Numbered from the stretch's first letter, positions 12,331 through 47,702 are shown. The stretch: 64,000 nt of DNA from Maylandia zebra (GCF_041146795.1 NC_135181.1:42133559-42197558), one strand, 5' to 3'. Numbers and translations are program-made. The notes: generated by a model not told the origin, from the letters alone.

Positions 12331-13178
12331 TGAAGGAGGAGTGTTCGTTAGTCTGCAGTTTTCTTTGGTACATGTGTAATTTAATATTGTTGTTTTAGAG
12401 TTAAAATCATAAAACTACAATACAAGCACGTTTAATGTTTGAAAGCTGGAAACATGGTTTATTGCTGTAAATAATCTGTGTCCATGGTAACACATGTGTG
12501 GGATCAAACCCAAGATTTACATGTTTAACAACAAATCTTGTTTATTATAGACTAATGAAAACACACACAGCTGATCCAGAGTCAGATTACTCACAGCGCT
12601 GCATGTGTGTGTGTGTGTGTGTGTTGGTGGGCGGGGCCTGTGGCAGCAGAAGGTTCATTGTCTGAGGAGGCAGAGAGAGGGTGGAGGGAGGGTGGAGCAA
12701 GCTGCACAGAGACTGCAGCTGGGAGAGAGAGAGACAAAGAGGGGGGAGGCCGACTCTCTCTTTCTTTCTTCGTGTGGGGGAGGAGAGGGGGAGGATTAAC
12801 CGACTGATCTGCCACGCGCGCTCACACACACACACACATTTCAGACAAACAAACACACAATAACACAGCAGCCAAGCAGGCTTCATCTGGATCAGCAGCA
12901 GAAGCATCAGCAGCGGCAGTGGCAGCGGTGAGGGAGAGAGACAAAGAGACAGAGAGAGAGAGAGAGAGACAGGCAAAGAGGAGGAGGAGGCAGACGCTCT
13001 TCATCGTCTGAGGAGTCAGACAGGAGAGAGAGAGAGACAGGCCTTCAGCAGCTCGACCACCCATCTACGTTCATAGTGATGGTCGACCACATGTTCCTGT
13101 GTGTGTGCTGAGTGTGTGTGCTGCTGTGGGTGGGTGTGTTCCTGTGTTCCTGCTCGGTGTGTGTTCACGGCGCATGTG
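12331..13178 (+). promoter_or_regulatory. fmnl2 upstream region and probable 5' UTR
   Basis: This interval lies between the LINE fragment and the fmnl2 start codon. It carries a (TG)n run (about 12603-12624), a (CA)n run (about 12821-12837) and GA-rich tracts (12660-12800, 12930-13040). The AG-rich part adjoining the start is a plausible 5' UTR. No TATA box is evident; the transcription start cannot be placed by eye. Confidence 0.35.
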
Positions 13179-29170
<15,992 letters not shown>

Positions 29171-30520
29171 GAAGTCACGAAGAGTGACAACGCCCACTTT
29201 TCATTGATGGGACCAATTAGCACTTTGAACTTTTCTGATCGCTCTAACTGATGACATCATGTTTTCTATGTTATTTTATTGGTTTCTTTGTGCATAGACT
29301 GGGCGCCCACACACCTGACCTCAGCTAAACCGGATCGATCGGAAGGATGCCCTGTCCTGCTGTGATTGGCTTTTTGCCTGTCAGCTGAACACTTCAGCAG
29401 GTGTTTTAAACACCTTTTGACTGAAGTCCAGCAGCGTGGCAGAACAATCAGGGGGCAGCGTCCCTCCAGCTGAACTGATATAGTCCTAATCATTGCCTTT
29501 CCTCCTCGCCACAGACATAAAATAACACTTGATTAGATCACATGACCTTCCCAGCAGATGTTACTCAGAGCACTTTACAGACTGAATCTGACCTTTGACC
29601 TCTCCTGACAAAGATCATGTGGTCTGTGGTCAGGTAGAATTCCACTTCCTGTAATCAGATCATGCGGCTCTGAACGCCGTTGGCGTGACAACCGAGAACC
29701 CGCGGTGCTAAAAACAAAGTTGTGCCTCGCCACAGACGATGCTGTAGAGCAGCATTTGGGTTTGGACTGGAGCAAAGGTGCATACATGCCTTTTCACACC
29801 ACGAGGGCTAACAAACATCCGAAGGGTCAAAGGTCGGGGGGGGTCAGAGTGCATGGGCTTCTCCGGTCTGTTTCTTTAACTGTACAGGGTTCTCCCTTCA
29901 CTATATTCTACTGTGTTCTACTGTATCTACTGGCCTTACTGCAGGTACCAGAGCCTCACTGAAGTATCACTCTATCTGTGGCTCCGCCCCTTCTCCACCC
30001 TCCTGAGCCCACATCTGTCAGTTAGCCTGTTAACTTGCAGAACCTCACCAGCCACAATATGCTGTTTTCCAGCTGTTCATGCACACACACCTGCAAAGCT
30101 GGTCACCCAAAGGTCACGACTCAGCGCTGCAATCTGGAGTGTGGCACCGAGGGGCCGCTGTAGCTGAAACACAAGGAGCTCCCACCTGTGGACCGGAATC
30201 CACCTGAGCAGGTTCACGACGACAGTGAAGTTGGCAGGTGGGGCTCTGTGCTCGACACACCTCGACTCCCACTGATGTTTCTGTGGCGTTTCTGCAGTCC
30301 CCGTTTCCTTTTAGAGGTCCAGTCTCAGACTGAAGCCCCTCCCCTTCTCTCCTCTTCATCATTTAGATTCAAAGAAGACAAAAAAATGGCAGCACAACGT
30401 TTTCTACATGTACAGACATTTTCTAAATCACCGTGTAGCAATGCTTGTACGTGTCTGTGTTTGTGTTTGGTGGTGATTCTGCACTTGGTGTGTTAATAAA
30501 GCGCACCTTGTCAACATGAT
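29171..30520 (+). other. fmnl2: fmnl2 3' UTR
   Basis: About 1.3 kb between the fmnl2 stop codon and the first good poly(A) signal, without detectable coding exons or clear transposons. The end is set by the AATAAA at 30495-30500 and is estimated. Confidence 0.6.
30495..30500 (+). terminator. fmnl2: fmnl2 poly(A) signal
   Basis: AATAAA followed by the GTGTGTTCTGTTTG-like GU/U-rich stretch about 30 bp downstream, a classic cleavage context. Confidence 0.7.
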
Positions 30521-30573
30521 GCAGTGTGTTCTGTTTGACACTACATTACCCACAATCCCTCTGTCACTCAGGT

Positions 30574-30579
30574 TTTATT
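30574..30579 (-). terminator. rgn: rgn poly(A) signal
   Basis: AATAAA on the minus strand, 167 bp beyond the rgn stop codon. Its expected cleavage at about 30545-30565 lies within a few tens of bases of the expected fmnl2 cleavage site from the other strand. Confidence 0.65.
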
Positions 30580-30746
30580 TCCAACACAAAGCATCATTAA
30601 TCTGTGTTATTGATGATTGTTAATCATGTATCAGTACACTGATTGATTGACAAGTAATCAGTAAACATGTTGATTAGTTCATCATGTTGATCTGTGCTGT
30701 GATTGGCTGTTAGAGGTCACTGATGGATCAGGTCTTCTCCTGAAGT

Positions 30747-37185
<6,439 letters not shown>

Positions 37186-38894
37186 CTTTGGGGCCAATCA
37201 CAGAGCAGGACACTGTAGCCATGGAAACAGCAGGTCAGTTGTTTTAAATCAAATTATGTACTGAACTCACCTGTACTACATGTACCTGTACTGTGTTAGT
37301 TAATCACCAATCAGCTGCTAGGAGAATCAACTAATCGCCTTATGAATGAGCAGCTGAGCAGGTGTCTTGTTGATTGGTGAAACAGGTCTGATGGGACATT
37401 CCCTGTACTGCTCAGAGGAACGTGGACGAAGTATAACGGTCACCTGGACAACAGCGTGACGCTGACACGACCTTCGTGACCTCCACTCATAACAACAGGA
37501 AGTTCTCCTGACGGCGAGTCGGGCTAGACCCTGATCCCAGAATAAAAACTTTCTGATGTCATTAACACACCTGGTGATGTCATAAACATGAGGGCAACAG
37601 GCGAAACACAAACATTGACCTTATGAGTTGTACAGTCCAGATTGACACTGTGGAAATGGAAATGTGCCCACAGGACAGCCGTTACCCCGACAATGACCCC
37701 GACCATGAGCTCTGTGCTGGGAGGTACTGCGGTCTTACATAAAGTAGTACTACTCATGTTCAGAAAGGAGTACTGCATCACGCAGTCTTATGTAACATGC
37801 AGCCTACATGACATGCAGTTTTTTTATATTGATCTGTTGATTGATTATTAACTAACTGGTGAGTTAAACATTAAACTGAGTGAGTCAGCTTTCTTTCATC
37901 TCTCAGACACTTTAAAGAGCTGCTGGTTCCCTGGTCACTCCACTTTATTGGTATTTATATTAAGAGAAAAAAAAAGTGCAATACTGTATTAAATGCAAAA
38001 ATTTATTGTACTGTTCAGTCTGTACTGCTGCTCATTCCTGCCACTGTGCAATATCCCATTTGCCCCCCCCCCCCTCACATTCCTATATAAGATTTTCTTT
38101 ATTCAATCACTAGTATACATATATTTATATATACATATATATATTTAGTCTGTTAACTGTTAATCTTTTTTCTTTTACTATATTTTATTAACATTTTGCT
38201 CTTTACTATTTTTTCCACTGTACCATTCTGCTGAGTGACTGTCTTCTGCTCATCAAATACATTTCATTGCAATGTTGACCCTGTGCTAACTTGCATATGA
38301 CAAATAAAACTGAAAACTGCTGTCTTTATTACCCCACAACAAATCAGCAGGAGTCTGATGAGCCTGATAGCATTCTGGTCGTCACTTTGATGTCCCATAA
38401 AACCTCACAGGTTCAGGCATAACAACAGACGCTCACAGAGACAGGTGAAGGTGCAGGAGGACAGCAGGGACATGCCCCAAACTAGGACAGCCCACTGTGA
38501 CCTCAACACTTTTCATCTGTTCTGTGGTGTCCCAGCAGGAGTGTGCCGTGACGGCTGCGCCTCCACACATGAGGGGAACCTCCTCAAGTTTCATGGCTCC
38601 GTGTCCTCCTCATCATGCTCCAGGTGCACAGACTGCTCTGGATCCGATCATTAAACATCTGCCACGGCAGTGACACGTGCGTGAGGATCGCACAGTTCAG
38701 CGGAGGGAGGACACAGTCTTTAACTTCGACCATCCAGCAACCACGCGCGTGCGCACACGCAGAATAAAAAAAGTTTAAAGACTGCAGAGTCCTGCAGGAC
38801 CAACAAGCTGCTTCCGCCTTGTGTGTCTTTGTACGTGTCGGCCTCACCTGTCTCATCAACTACAGGTGAACTACGTGAATTTGACGTCGCTCGT
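37186..38894. other. rgn upstream region
   Basis: 5' flank of rgn, with its promoter and possibly non-coding first exon. About 37980-38310 looks like a LINE 3' end in plus orientation (TTGCATATGACAAATAAAAC). I could not identify a TATA box or fix a transcription start. Confidence 0.4.
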
Positions 38895-39784
38895 CCCCGC
38901 ACCAGGGGTGGATCTAGAAGGGTGGCATGGGGTGGCAAGTGCCACCCTAAAATGATCCCCTGCCACCCCAGTTTTGGATATGACAGTGTTGTTTACTAAA
39001 ATAAGATAGCATTAACAGTTTGAGCGTAGTTACAGTCAACAGTGACTATAAATGCTAAAACTGAATATAAACCCCCCTCACCAGTAACAAATGGTTCAGC
39101 CCATAGCAGGACCGGCTTTTTTCTTGTTTTCAGTAGCAAGCGATGCTTATGATTGTGCCAGAGCACATTCTGAACAACACCATGGGAATTTCGCTTTTTA
39201 CACAGGTGGGTGGATGTTACACTGTAGAAATGGAAGGTGAGTGTTGTTAACCCTCTGTGGTCCACGGACACGCTGCACCTCCAAATCACATGACTGATGT
39301 AAGCTGACACAGCAACAAGCTGCAGCCGCTGAGTCTCTGTTTCAGCCACATTGAAAATTCGGACTTCAAAGTTTTTAAATTTTAATTACAGGCCAGTAAA
39401 TCCAGAGTTATGATAATATATATAAGCCACGCTTTTTTCTAAATACTGTCGTCACGTTTTTGTGTGTGTGTGTTTTAAGCGTTTTGTAAGGACAGCACGA
39501 AAACAGTAAAGAAAGGAAGAAAAGCCACCTCTCTCCTATCGGTGGAAAAAGTACCATGTCGGCCAATTTAAAAAAAGTCAACATGTGTGATTTGGTGTTT
39601 TAGGAAGAGGGAAAAGTTTTAGGAGTGACGGTAACGGCAGCGAGACAGAGCGAGAGAGAGAGTTTTTAGATGTGGCAGATCTGTGACGTTTAGTGTGGAG
39701 TGTTTAGTTATTGTGTTGTGTAGTCGTTGTTTTGTTTTGTGTGTCAGTGAGGGCACTAATGAATGTCACAAAGGCACATTTGCA

Positions 39785-42700
39785 ATGTAAACACTGTCAC
39801 GATCCAAGATGGCGCCGCGTATGGATGCCCTGGTGCTTCAGTGCGTTACTTCTGTCTTGTTTTTGTGCATAACTTCTGTGTCTGGGCACTCCTCTGGATA
39901 TTCTTACACCAGAGAAGAGCTTCTTAACCACAGGACTACAACACCTGTGGATTTACTTCCAATATTTGTCGCATCCGCGGCAGATTTACTGCAGACTCTG
40001 ATCAGGAAAGTGAGACGCCGAAAGAGAGGTAAGCGAGCCGGCGCACTCGTGCGTCTGAGGAGACGTGGACTGCGAACTGCTCTTCCTGGGATCTTCCTTT
40101 CCAATGTACGATCACTCAGGAATAAGACAGACGAACTGGCCCTGATGAGAAGCATGAACAGAGACTTTGCCTCCTCCTGTGTGTTATGTTTTACGGAGAC
40201 GTGGCTCTGTGAGGACATCCCGGACAGCGCGCTCAAGCTGGAGGGCTTTCATCTGCTGCGCGCTGACCGGCAGGCCTCTCTCTCTGGTAAGACCAAAGGT
40301 GGAGGTGTCTGCTTCTATATTAATAGTGGCTGGTGCACAGATGAAACAGTGATTGCTCAGCACTGCTCTTCCTCTCTGGAATACCTTTTCATTCACTGCA
40401 AACCGTTTTATTCTCCGCGGGAGTTTGCTTCATTCATCCTGGCCGCTGTTTACATCCCGCCAGATGCGGATGCGCAGGCAGCTCAGTGCGCACTCGCGGA
40501 GCAGATACTGCACATGGAGCGGACATTCCCGGACTCTCTCATCATTGCTCTTGGGGACTTTAACAAAGCCAATCTGAGCCATGAGCTTCCCAAATACAAG
40601 CAGTATATTAAATGCCCAACCAGAGAGGAGAGGACATTAGACCACTGTAACAGCACGATCAGCGGGGCCTATCGTGCGGTGCCCCGCGCTTCACTCGGAC
40701 TTTCTGACCACGTCATGATCCACCTAATCCCCGCGTACAGACAGAGGCTGAAGCTCTCCAAACCTGTCGTGAGGACCAAAAAACTGTGGAGCAACGAGGC
40801 TGTGGAGGAGCTTCGCACGTGTTTGGAGTCTACAGACTGGGACACAATGAAGGCTGCTTCTAACAGCTTGGACGAGTTTACGGACACTGTCACCTCCTAT
40901 ATCCACTTCTGTGAGGACAGCATTGTGCCATCACGCACCAGGGTGAGTTATAACAATGACAAACCCTGGTTTACTCCTAAACTCAAAAAGCTGTGGCTGG
41001 AAAAGAGAAAGGCGTTCAGAAGCGGAGACAGGGACTGCTACAGAGAGGCCAAGTACAGGTTCACTAAAGAAGTGGACATTGCTAAACATCAGCACTCTGA
41101 GAAGATGCAGCAGCAGATCTCAGAGAATGACTCGGCCTCTGTGTGGAAAGGTTTTAGGAATATCACCAACTACAAGCCTAAAACCCCCCACTCCACTGAC
41201 GACTTGCTCTTGGCCAACACCCTTAACGACTTCTACTGCCGTTTTGACGAGCCATCAGGCAGCCTTCACACCTCCAACGGCCCCAACAATATAGACACTT
41301 TGGACACTCATTCCCCCACCTCTCCCCCCTCCATAGAGCCATCACCACCTTCAAACACTTCACCTACAACACCCCCCTCCTCACCCCACACAAAAGAGGA
41401 TTTCACACCACCTCCTCCCACCACAACTCTTCATATTCATGAAGCAGATGTGAGGAAGCAGTTTAAGAGTCTGAATGCTCGAAAAGCTCCCGGCCCAGAC
41501 GGTGTGTCTCCTGCCACCCTCAGACACTGTGCAAACGAGCTGGCCCCAGTGTTTTCTGGCATCTTCAACTCCTCACTGCAGGCATGTCATGTGCCCGCCT
41601 GCTTCAAGTCCTCCACCATAATCCCTGTCCCCAAGAAACCTAGGATCACTGGACTAAATGACTACAGACCCGTGGCTCTGACATCTGTGGTCATGAAGTC
41701 ATTTGAGCGCCTAGCTCTCTCCCATCTCAAGACCCTCACGGCCCCCCTCCTGGACCCCCTGCAGTTTGCATACAGAGCCAACAGGTCTGTAGATGACGCC
41801 ATCAACATGGCCCTACACTTCATCCTGCAGCATCTGGACTCCCCAGGAACCTACGCCAGGATCCTGTTTGTGGACTTCAGCTCTGCCTTCAACACCATCC
41901 TTCCAGACCATCTCCGAGGCAAGCTTTCCCAGATGAATGTGCCTGATCCCATCTGCCGGTGGATCACTGACTTCCTGACGGACAGGAAGCAGCACGTGAG
42001 GCTGGGAAAGAATGTCTCGGACTCCCGGACCATCAGCACCGGCTCCCCTCAGGGCTGTGTTCTTTCTCCTCTGCTCTTCTCCCTGTACACCAACTGCTGC
42101 ACCTCCACCCACCAGTCTGTCAAGATAATCAAGTTTGCAGATGACACCACCGTTATCGGACTCATCTCGGACGGGGATGAGTCTGCCTACAGGAGGGAGG
42201 TTGAACGTCTGGTGTCCTGGTGCAGCCACAACAACCTGGCGCTGAATGCCCAGAAGACAGTGGAGATTATTGTGGACTTCAGGAAGCATACAGCTCCACT
42301 CCCCCCCATCATCCTGACTGACACCCCCATCACCTCTGTGGACTCGTTCCGCTTCCTGGGTACCACCATCACCCAGGACCTGAAGTGGGAGCCCACCATC
42401 ACTTCCGTCATTAAGAAAGCCCAGCAGAGGATGTACTTCCTGAGGCAGCTGAAGAAATTCAACCTGCCAACACGGACGATGATGCAATTCTACACTGCAA
42501 TCATCGAGTCCATCCTCACCTCCTCCATCACCGTGTGGTACGCTGGAGCCACTATCAGGGACAAACAGAGACTGCAGCGTGTTGTGCGCTCTGCTGAGAA
42601 GGTGATTGGCTTCAGACTCCCATCTCTGCAGGACCTGTACACCTCCAGGACACTGGGGCGTGCAGCTCGGATCTCAGCTGACCCTTCTCACCCTGGACAC

Positions 42701-43088
42701 AGTCTGTTTGACCTGCTCCCCTCAGGCAGGAGGCTCCGGTCCATTCGCACCAGAACCTCTCGCCATAAGAACAGTTTCTTCCCCTCTGCTGTCGGACACA
42801 TGAACAATAACCGTATGACTGTTCCCACCACTAACACATGACCCTACGCTGTGTTCACTGCATCATTCCATGTTTGGCACTGATCACCACCTGCACTCAT
42901 GTATATATCTTTCTACGTAGCACTCTTAATTCTTATTCTCATGTATATATCTATCCACTTAGCACTTTTAATTCTTATTCTTATTTTTATATTTTTATGA
43001 CAGTATGTTTGCACTGAAGCACCGCAGCAATTTCCTAATGTTGTAAACCTGCTCAACATTTGGCAATAAAACCCTTTCTGATTCTGAC
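39785..43088 (+). mobile_element. Full-length or near full-length CR1/Rex1-like LINE
   Basis: It runs from about CACGATCCAAGATGG to the tail AATAAAACCCTTTCTGATTC. After the 1010-codon frame comes a 3' UTR of about 240 bp. No target duplication could be recognised, so the left boundary is estimated. It is inserted in a hAT element; the truncated copy at 32762-33776 is nearly identical. Confidence 0.88.
39809..42841 (+). CDS. LINE ORF: APE endonuclease and reverse transcriptase, 1010 aa, intact
   Basis: A single uninterrupted 1010-codon frame of a CR1/Rex1-like non-LTR retrotransposon. The endonuclease half keeps N99 (SNVRSLRNK), E130 (FTETWL), D250/N252 (GDFN) and the SDH triad at 299-301. 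The reverse transcriptase keeps motif A D689 ([10 protein letters not shown]), motif B (SPQGC 746-750) and the catalytic FADD (776-779). A Pro/Ser/Thr-rich linker covers about 500-540. There is no separate ORF1. The start codon lies in CCAAGATGGCGCC, close to the likely 5' end of the element. All catalytic residues I know for both domains are present, so this copy could encode active protein. Superfamily is fairly sure; clade (CR1, L2 or Rex1) is not. Confidence 0.92.
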   Translation: MAPRMDALVLQCVTSVLFLCITSVSGHSSGYSYTREELLNHRTTTPVDLLPIFVASAADLLQTLIRKVRRRKRGKRAGALVRLRRRGLRTALPGIFLSNVRSLRNKTDELALMRSMNRDFASSCVLCFTETWLCEDIPDSALKLEGFHLLRADRQASLSGKTKGGGVCFYINSGWCTDETVIAQHCSSSLEYLFIHCKPFYSPREFASFILAAVYIPPDADAQAAQCALAEQILHMERTFPDSLIIALGDFNKANLSHELPKYKQYIKCPTREERTLDHCNSTISGAYRAVPRASLGLSDHVMIHLIPAYRQRLKLSKPVVRTKKLWSNEAVEELRTCLESTDWDTMKAASNSLDEFTDTVTSYIHFCEDSIVPSRTRVSYNNDKPWFTPKLKKLWLEKRKAFRSGDRDCYREAKYRFTKEVDIAKHQHSEKMQQQISENDSASVWKGFRNITNYKPKTPHSTDDLLLANTLNDFYCRFDEPSGSLHTSNGPNNIDTLDTHSPTSPPSIEPSPPSNTSPTTPPSSPHTKEDFTPPPPTTTLHIHEADVRKQFKSLNARKAPGPDGVSPATLRHCANELAPVFSGIFNSSLQACHVPACFKSSTIIPVPKKPRITGLNDYRPVALTSVVMKSFERLALSHLKTLTAPLLDPLQFAYRANRSVDDAINMALHFILQHLDSPGTYARILFVDFSSAFNTILPDHLRGKLSQMNVPDPICRWITDFLTDRKQHVRLGKNVSDSRTISTGSPQGCVLSPLLFSLYTNCCTSTHQSVKIIKFADDTTVIGLISDGDESAYRREVERLVSWCSHNNLALNAQKTVEIIVDFRKHTAPLPPIILTDTPITSVDSFRFLGTTITQDLKWEPTITSVIKKAQQRMYFLRQLKKFNLPTRTMMQFYTAIIESILTSSITVWYAGATIRDKQRLQRVVRSAEKVIGFRLPSLQDLYTSRTLGRAARISADPSHPGHSLFDLLPSGRRLRSIRTRTSRHKNSFFPSAVGHMNNNRMTVPTTNT

Positions 43089-43951
43089 TAAGTAGAAAAC
43101 CAGCGGAGTGATACACCTGCTGTTGTCAGGCCTGCAGGTTTCTCCCTGTGCTGTTCTCCTGTTTTTACTGACACACATCATTTGTGGGGCATCTTATTGC
43201 AACACCTGATTGTTCTCTCATTTTAGTTTTAGTAAGATTTTTAAATGGTTATACAAAATGAAAAAAACGGCAGGTGTATTGGCTGCATTTTTAGATAAAT
43301 AGTTGTTTATGTTTACAAAATGTACAATTTATATTTGCATTTCAAGTTATAAAAATTTACTCAACATGTCTGTGGGTTTTTTTACAGTAAAAAAAATACT
43401 ACTAGGATCTTAAGTTCTTTGTGTGATTTCAGATCAGTAATACTAATGCAGTATGTCAGTGAAAAAAAACAACTAAATTCAGTTGAGCTGAAAAGATACC
43501 AAACAAGGTAAGAGGGGAAAAAATACAAACGTAAACTCAAAAGGAGTCAAAATCACCGGTTGTATTTCAGACCTCAGTGGGTTCATCCAACAAATCATGA
43601 AAAATTAGGTTTACATGTTTGTTCATGACGGTGCAGATTTCTGACATTTTGTGTAATTTAAGCTGTAACAATGTGACTGTTTTCTAACAAAAAACAGTGA
43701 AACTCAAGTTAGACCTGTGTTTGTAAATAGACGGCCTCATGTTGTGTAGCTTTCAGGATTTTATACTTATTGGGCTACATACTTATTTATTATACAGGCT
43801 ATACAGTACATATAATCAAAACTAACCATATGTAACCACCTGCATATGTGTTTGAAAAAAAAAAGGCTTTGATTTTGCCACCCCATTTGATTTCTTTGCC
43901 ACCCTCATGCCACCCTAAGAAAATTTCTCTAGATCCGCCCCTGCCCCGCAC

Positions 43952-44374
43952 GGCTCGTGCACGTCTTCATTGAGGTGAACGACCGTGTTACAGTGAGGAG
44001 CTGAGCCCTGGCAAGCCAAAATTCAGATTCTCACGGAGTCCCGTGAAGTTTGGAGCAAACACTAATGCCGAATTAAAAACAGATTCGCTTTCATCCGGAA
44101 ACACCAAACTTTTACCTCGCGAGCCTCCGGAAAAGCATGCGACACTAAAAATCAGCACATTTTTAGACGGAGTTTGGTTCGGTGTAAAGAAGTTAAGTTT
44201 GTAGCTTTCTGGAGCGCTACCATGTACTCAGTACACATAAACACAACTGAACCGGCACCCACTTACCTGCTGCAGTACCAGACGCAGTACTCTGAAGTGC
44301 TCTCTGTGTGTGCACACTGACCCAGTCTCGCAGCTCCGCCCCTCCCAGCGGAGCACCCCTGTCGCTACCCGATC
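43952..44374. other. Intergenic spacer, moderately GC-rich
   Basis: Sequence between the hAT element and a truncated LINE. No exon is recognised. Some of it could belong to the distal promoter or first exon of rgn, as the original flank continues from 38894. Confidence 0.4.
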
Positions 44375-46672
44375 TTTTTTTTTTTAAACTTTATTGAGAA
44401 ACAGTATACAGAACATGTATACAACCAGAACAAAATTAACATATGCCAGGGGGTGTAATACAAAGAATTACAAACATTCAAATAATTTGTAATTACTACA
44501 AATAGTAATAGTTTTCATAGCCTTTTTGTTAAGTGATCCATGAATCAATTTTATGTAACATAAAACATCATTATAGTAATGTTTAAAACTAGCCTTTTGG
44601 TTACTGTATTTGCATTTGTGAAAATAAAATTTAGCTAAGATAACTAACAAGTTTATTATAAAGTAAACATCATCTTTTTTTTTGCCTTCAAAAGAAACAA
44701 TATACAACATTTTCCCGTTTCACAGTAAAGTCTTTATAGAGATGTCCAGCAATGAATCTACTGAAGTCTTTCCAAAATGTTCTAGTGCATGAACAGATCC
44801 AGAAGAGGTGCTGCACAGTCTCAGGATGGCTTCCACAAAATCCACAGCTCACATTTATGTCCCTTTTGAAGTTTGTCATATAATGATTAGCAGGATAAAA
44901 TTTATGCAGTATTTTAAAGGAAACTTCTTTTACTTTATTCGTTACCAGATACTTGTTAGGAATTGTCCATAGTCTTTTCCAGTTAATGTCACTGACAAAG
45001 GAGAACAGTTAGAGATTCTGTCTGGAACAAAGCACGGATATTCTTATTGGCGCCGCCATTGCGTGCAATAGGTCGGCAGCCTTAACATGAAATTTCCCAC
45101 TCGTGGGACTAATCTTATTTTATTACCTTTACTATGGTTTTTTTTAAACAGATTCTTCCTATGGGTGTATCCACAGGGTTGGGGAGAGAAACAGATGATA
45201 TACAAGGTTGAATACCTTTAAAAAGCATTATAATACCCGTAGGTATTGCATCAAATAATATGGCATATTCTTTGGGTGTGGCTGAAAATTTATAAGTGTT
45301 TAAGAATTCTGAATAAGACATAAGCTGCCCATTAGGATTAAACAGCTGATTTACTAAAACAATCTGTTTCTCAACCCACCTAGAAAAAAATTAATGATTT
45401 ATTTTTATGCACTATGTTCCTATTATTCCAAATTAAATACGTATGGGGTGTAAAGTTGTGTTTATATATAAGGGACCAAGCTAATAGAACTTGTTTGTGA
45501 AACATCGAAAGGTTTTCTGGAAGCTTATCTATATTATAATCACAACCTAAGATAAAACTTAGACCACCAAACTTAGAGAAAATGTAGTGAGGAATAAAAT
45601 TCCAAATGGATACCGGATTTTTAAGAAAATGTTTAACCCAATTAATCTTAAATGTATTGTTTAGAGTAGTAAAATCCAAAATATTGAGACCACCGTGTTC
45701 ATAGTCATTCATCAATACACTTTTTCTGATGTAATGTGTCCCATTTTTCCAGAGGAAGTTGAAGAGCATTCGGTCCTTACAAGTTTTGCCGTCCACATGC
45801 AGAGAAATTGCTGCACAAGTCAGTCGAGACAGACCTTCTGCTTTTCAGATACCCTTCCTCTTAAACTTAAATGTCTCTGCAACCACTGATTTAATTTGGT
45901 TTGAGATTTTTTAATAATTGGGGGAAAATTTTGTGAAATTCTGTCTTTTTGATCTTTGCAGATAATCAGACCTAAATATGTTGCTTCATTTTTAACTGTT
46001 ATATTACAAAGACTCTGAACATTACACTCTTTGACAGGTAATAATTGACATTTAAGTTTAACATCAATCCAGACCCTTTTGAGAAATCCTCTATTACATG
46101 TAAAGCAATTGGCACTTGGCTAGCATATTTAAGAAAAATTGTGGTATCATCTGCCAATTGACTGATGACAATCTCTCTGTCTGCTATATTTATACCTTTC
46201 ACAGTGCTATTCGAAATATGAGAGGCAAGAATTTGGGTGCAAAGAAAAAAAATATAAGGGCTAATCGGGCATCCCTGGCGTACCCCTTGATTAAGACTAA
46301 AACGAGAAATGGTGCCCTTTTTCATTCTAATAGAACTATTTGCATTGGAATACAGAGTTTTGATAGCTTTGCAGAAGATATCACCAAAACCAAATTTCTG
46401 AAGTGTAAGAAATACAAATTCATGCTCAATTGAGTCAAAGGCTTTATAGAAGTCTAGGATTAGGATAAATGAGTCATCAGATATTAATGCTGAGTAGTCC
46501 AGAATATCCAAGACGAGTCTATTGGAGATGTGCCTGTTTGTCATAAATCCAGACTGTGTCTCATCTACAATATCATCCAAAATATATTTAATTCTTCTAG
46601 CTAGCAATAGAGCTAATATTTTATAATCATTATTTAGTAGCGTTTTACGATAGTTACAGGTCAGAGTATCTG
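44375..46672 (-). mobile_element. L1/Tx1-type LINE, 5' truncated and decayed
   Basis: The T run at 44375-44385 is the poly-A tail on the minus strand. Coding remnants in order: a reverse transcriptase (46607-45999) with ILDFYKAFDSIEHEF, GVRQGCPISPYIF and the ADD box in QLADDTTIFL; a block at 45796-45380 (LFNFLWKNGTHYIRK, GGLNILDFTTLNN); and a C-terminal CCHC knuckle at about 44850-44780 (CGFCGSHPETVQHLFWIC). Frameshifts and stops separate them and the endonuclease half is gone. The codon choice is AT-rich, unlike the other LINEs here. Confidence 0.9.
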
Positions 46673-47516
46673 TTAAGATGTTAAGAATAATAAGTATCTC
46701 TTAAAATGTTTGCAATAATCAAGCATTTCAATATAATGTAGACAAAAACGAAAAATAAAAAGATAGTTACGGATCAGGACTCCCCGATCCTTACTGCGCA
46801 TGTGGAGATTTTTTCTTCTTCTGTTTCATTTAACAGCAGTTTACTCCTCAGTGCACGAGGATACCGCCACCTGCTGACCGAGCGAATGAACCGTATTGTA
46901 AACTGAAGTAAACCGAATGACAAATGCATGTTTAATTTGATTTAGTGATAGTCAAGTGTGTTTATGCTTGTCTGTGCGAAGATGTCCACTATCACTGCCA
47001 ATTGTCAGTAAACACTTAATCTGGCTGATGAATCTTCATGTGACATATTGCTATATACTAATTTAAGTTAGTATTATTAAGTCTGTAATTAGGCGCTATT
47101 CTTCTTATTTTACGGCGCTGTTGTTAAATCGGGGGAGGCTCTCTGCTGAGGAGAAAAACATGAATATGTTTGTAAACGGATTATCCATTGTTTAAATGTC
47201 CCGGGCAGGCAGAGCTGTTGAGAAATGCTAGGAGCTAACTGGGTGCTAACCGTGTCACTCAAATACATTAACTGTCGCAATGTTGGCAAATAGAGGAAGG
47301 GACGTAAGATTTGCGCATGTGTGGTACCGATCGGGTTTCCGGTACGGATTGGGTAGTGACACCCACACCCGGAGAAAGTTTAATCCGGTCTTTAAGTGAT
47401 GACGTGACAAATCCTGCTTCCGGGCCAAAGTAGTCTGCGTTTATAATGGCTTTTGTGTTGTTAACATGTTTAATGTTTTGTATCTTCTTCTATTTAATTT
47501 CAAAAAGCCCCTAAAA
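46673..47516. other. Probable DNA-transposon remnant
   Basis: GGATTGGGTAGTGACACCC (47348-47366) is a nearly inverted match to GTCGCTACCCGATC (44361-44374), so both may be ends of one element in which the L1/Tx1 copy inserted. The interior has no transposase. The call rests only on this pair of ends. Confidence 0.35.
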
Positions 47517-47702
47517 ATAATAATAATAATAATGGATTTATTATAGCGCTTTACAATGCCACTATTCATTCACTCTCGCATTCATACACTGGTGGAGGCA
47601 AGCTACGGTTGTAGCCACAGCTGCCCTGGGGCAGACTGACAGAAGCGAGGCTGCCATATTGCGCCATCGGCCCCTCTGGCCAACACCAGTAGGCGGTAGG
47701 GT
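47517..47702 (-). mobile_element. AFC-type SINE, antisense, 5' truncated
   Basis: The complement of the AFC SINE body and (ATT)n tail: AGCGCTTTACAATGCC, GCCCTGGGGCAGACTGACAG and CCAGTAGGCGGTAGGG. The tRNA head is absent. Confidence 0.85.

Larger units (their letters stand above)
38903..43943. mobile_element. hAT element (8-bp duplication CCCCGCAC) carrying a LINE
   Basis: The inverted ends CAGGGGTGGATCTAGA and TCTAGATCCGCCCCTG are flanked by a perfect 8-bp duplication CCCCGCAC (38895-38902, 43944-43951). Inside the ends, GGGTGGCA/TGCCACCC blocks are also inverted. Without the LINE at about 39790-43088 about 1.7 kb remains, and it has no transposase. The host site lies upstream of rgn. Confidence 0.92.

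Noticed and set aside
39809-42841. Long host gene with an endonuclease/reverse transcriptase domain
   Set aside because: Its motifs, tail and repeated copy at 32762 show it to be a LINE.
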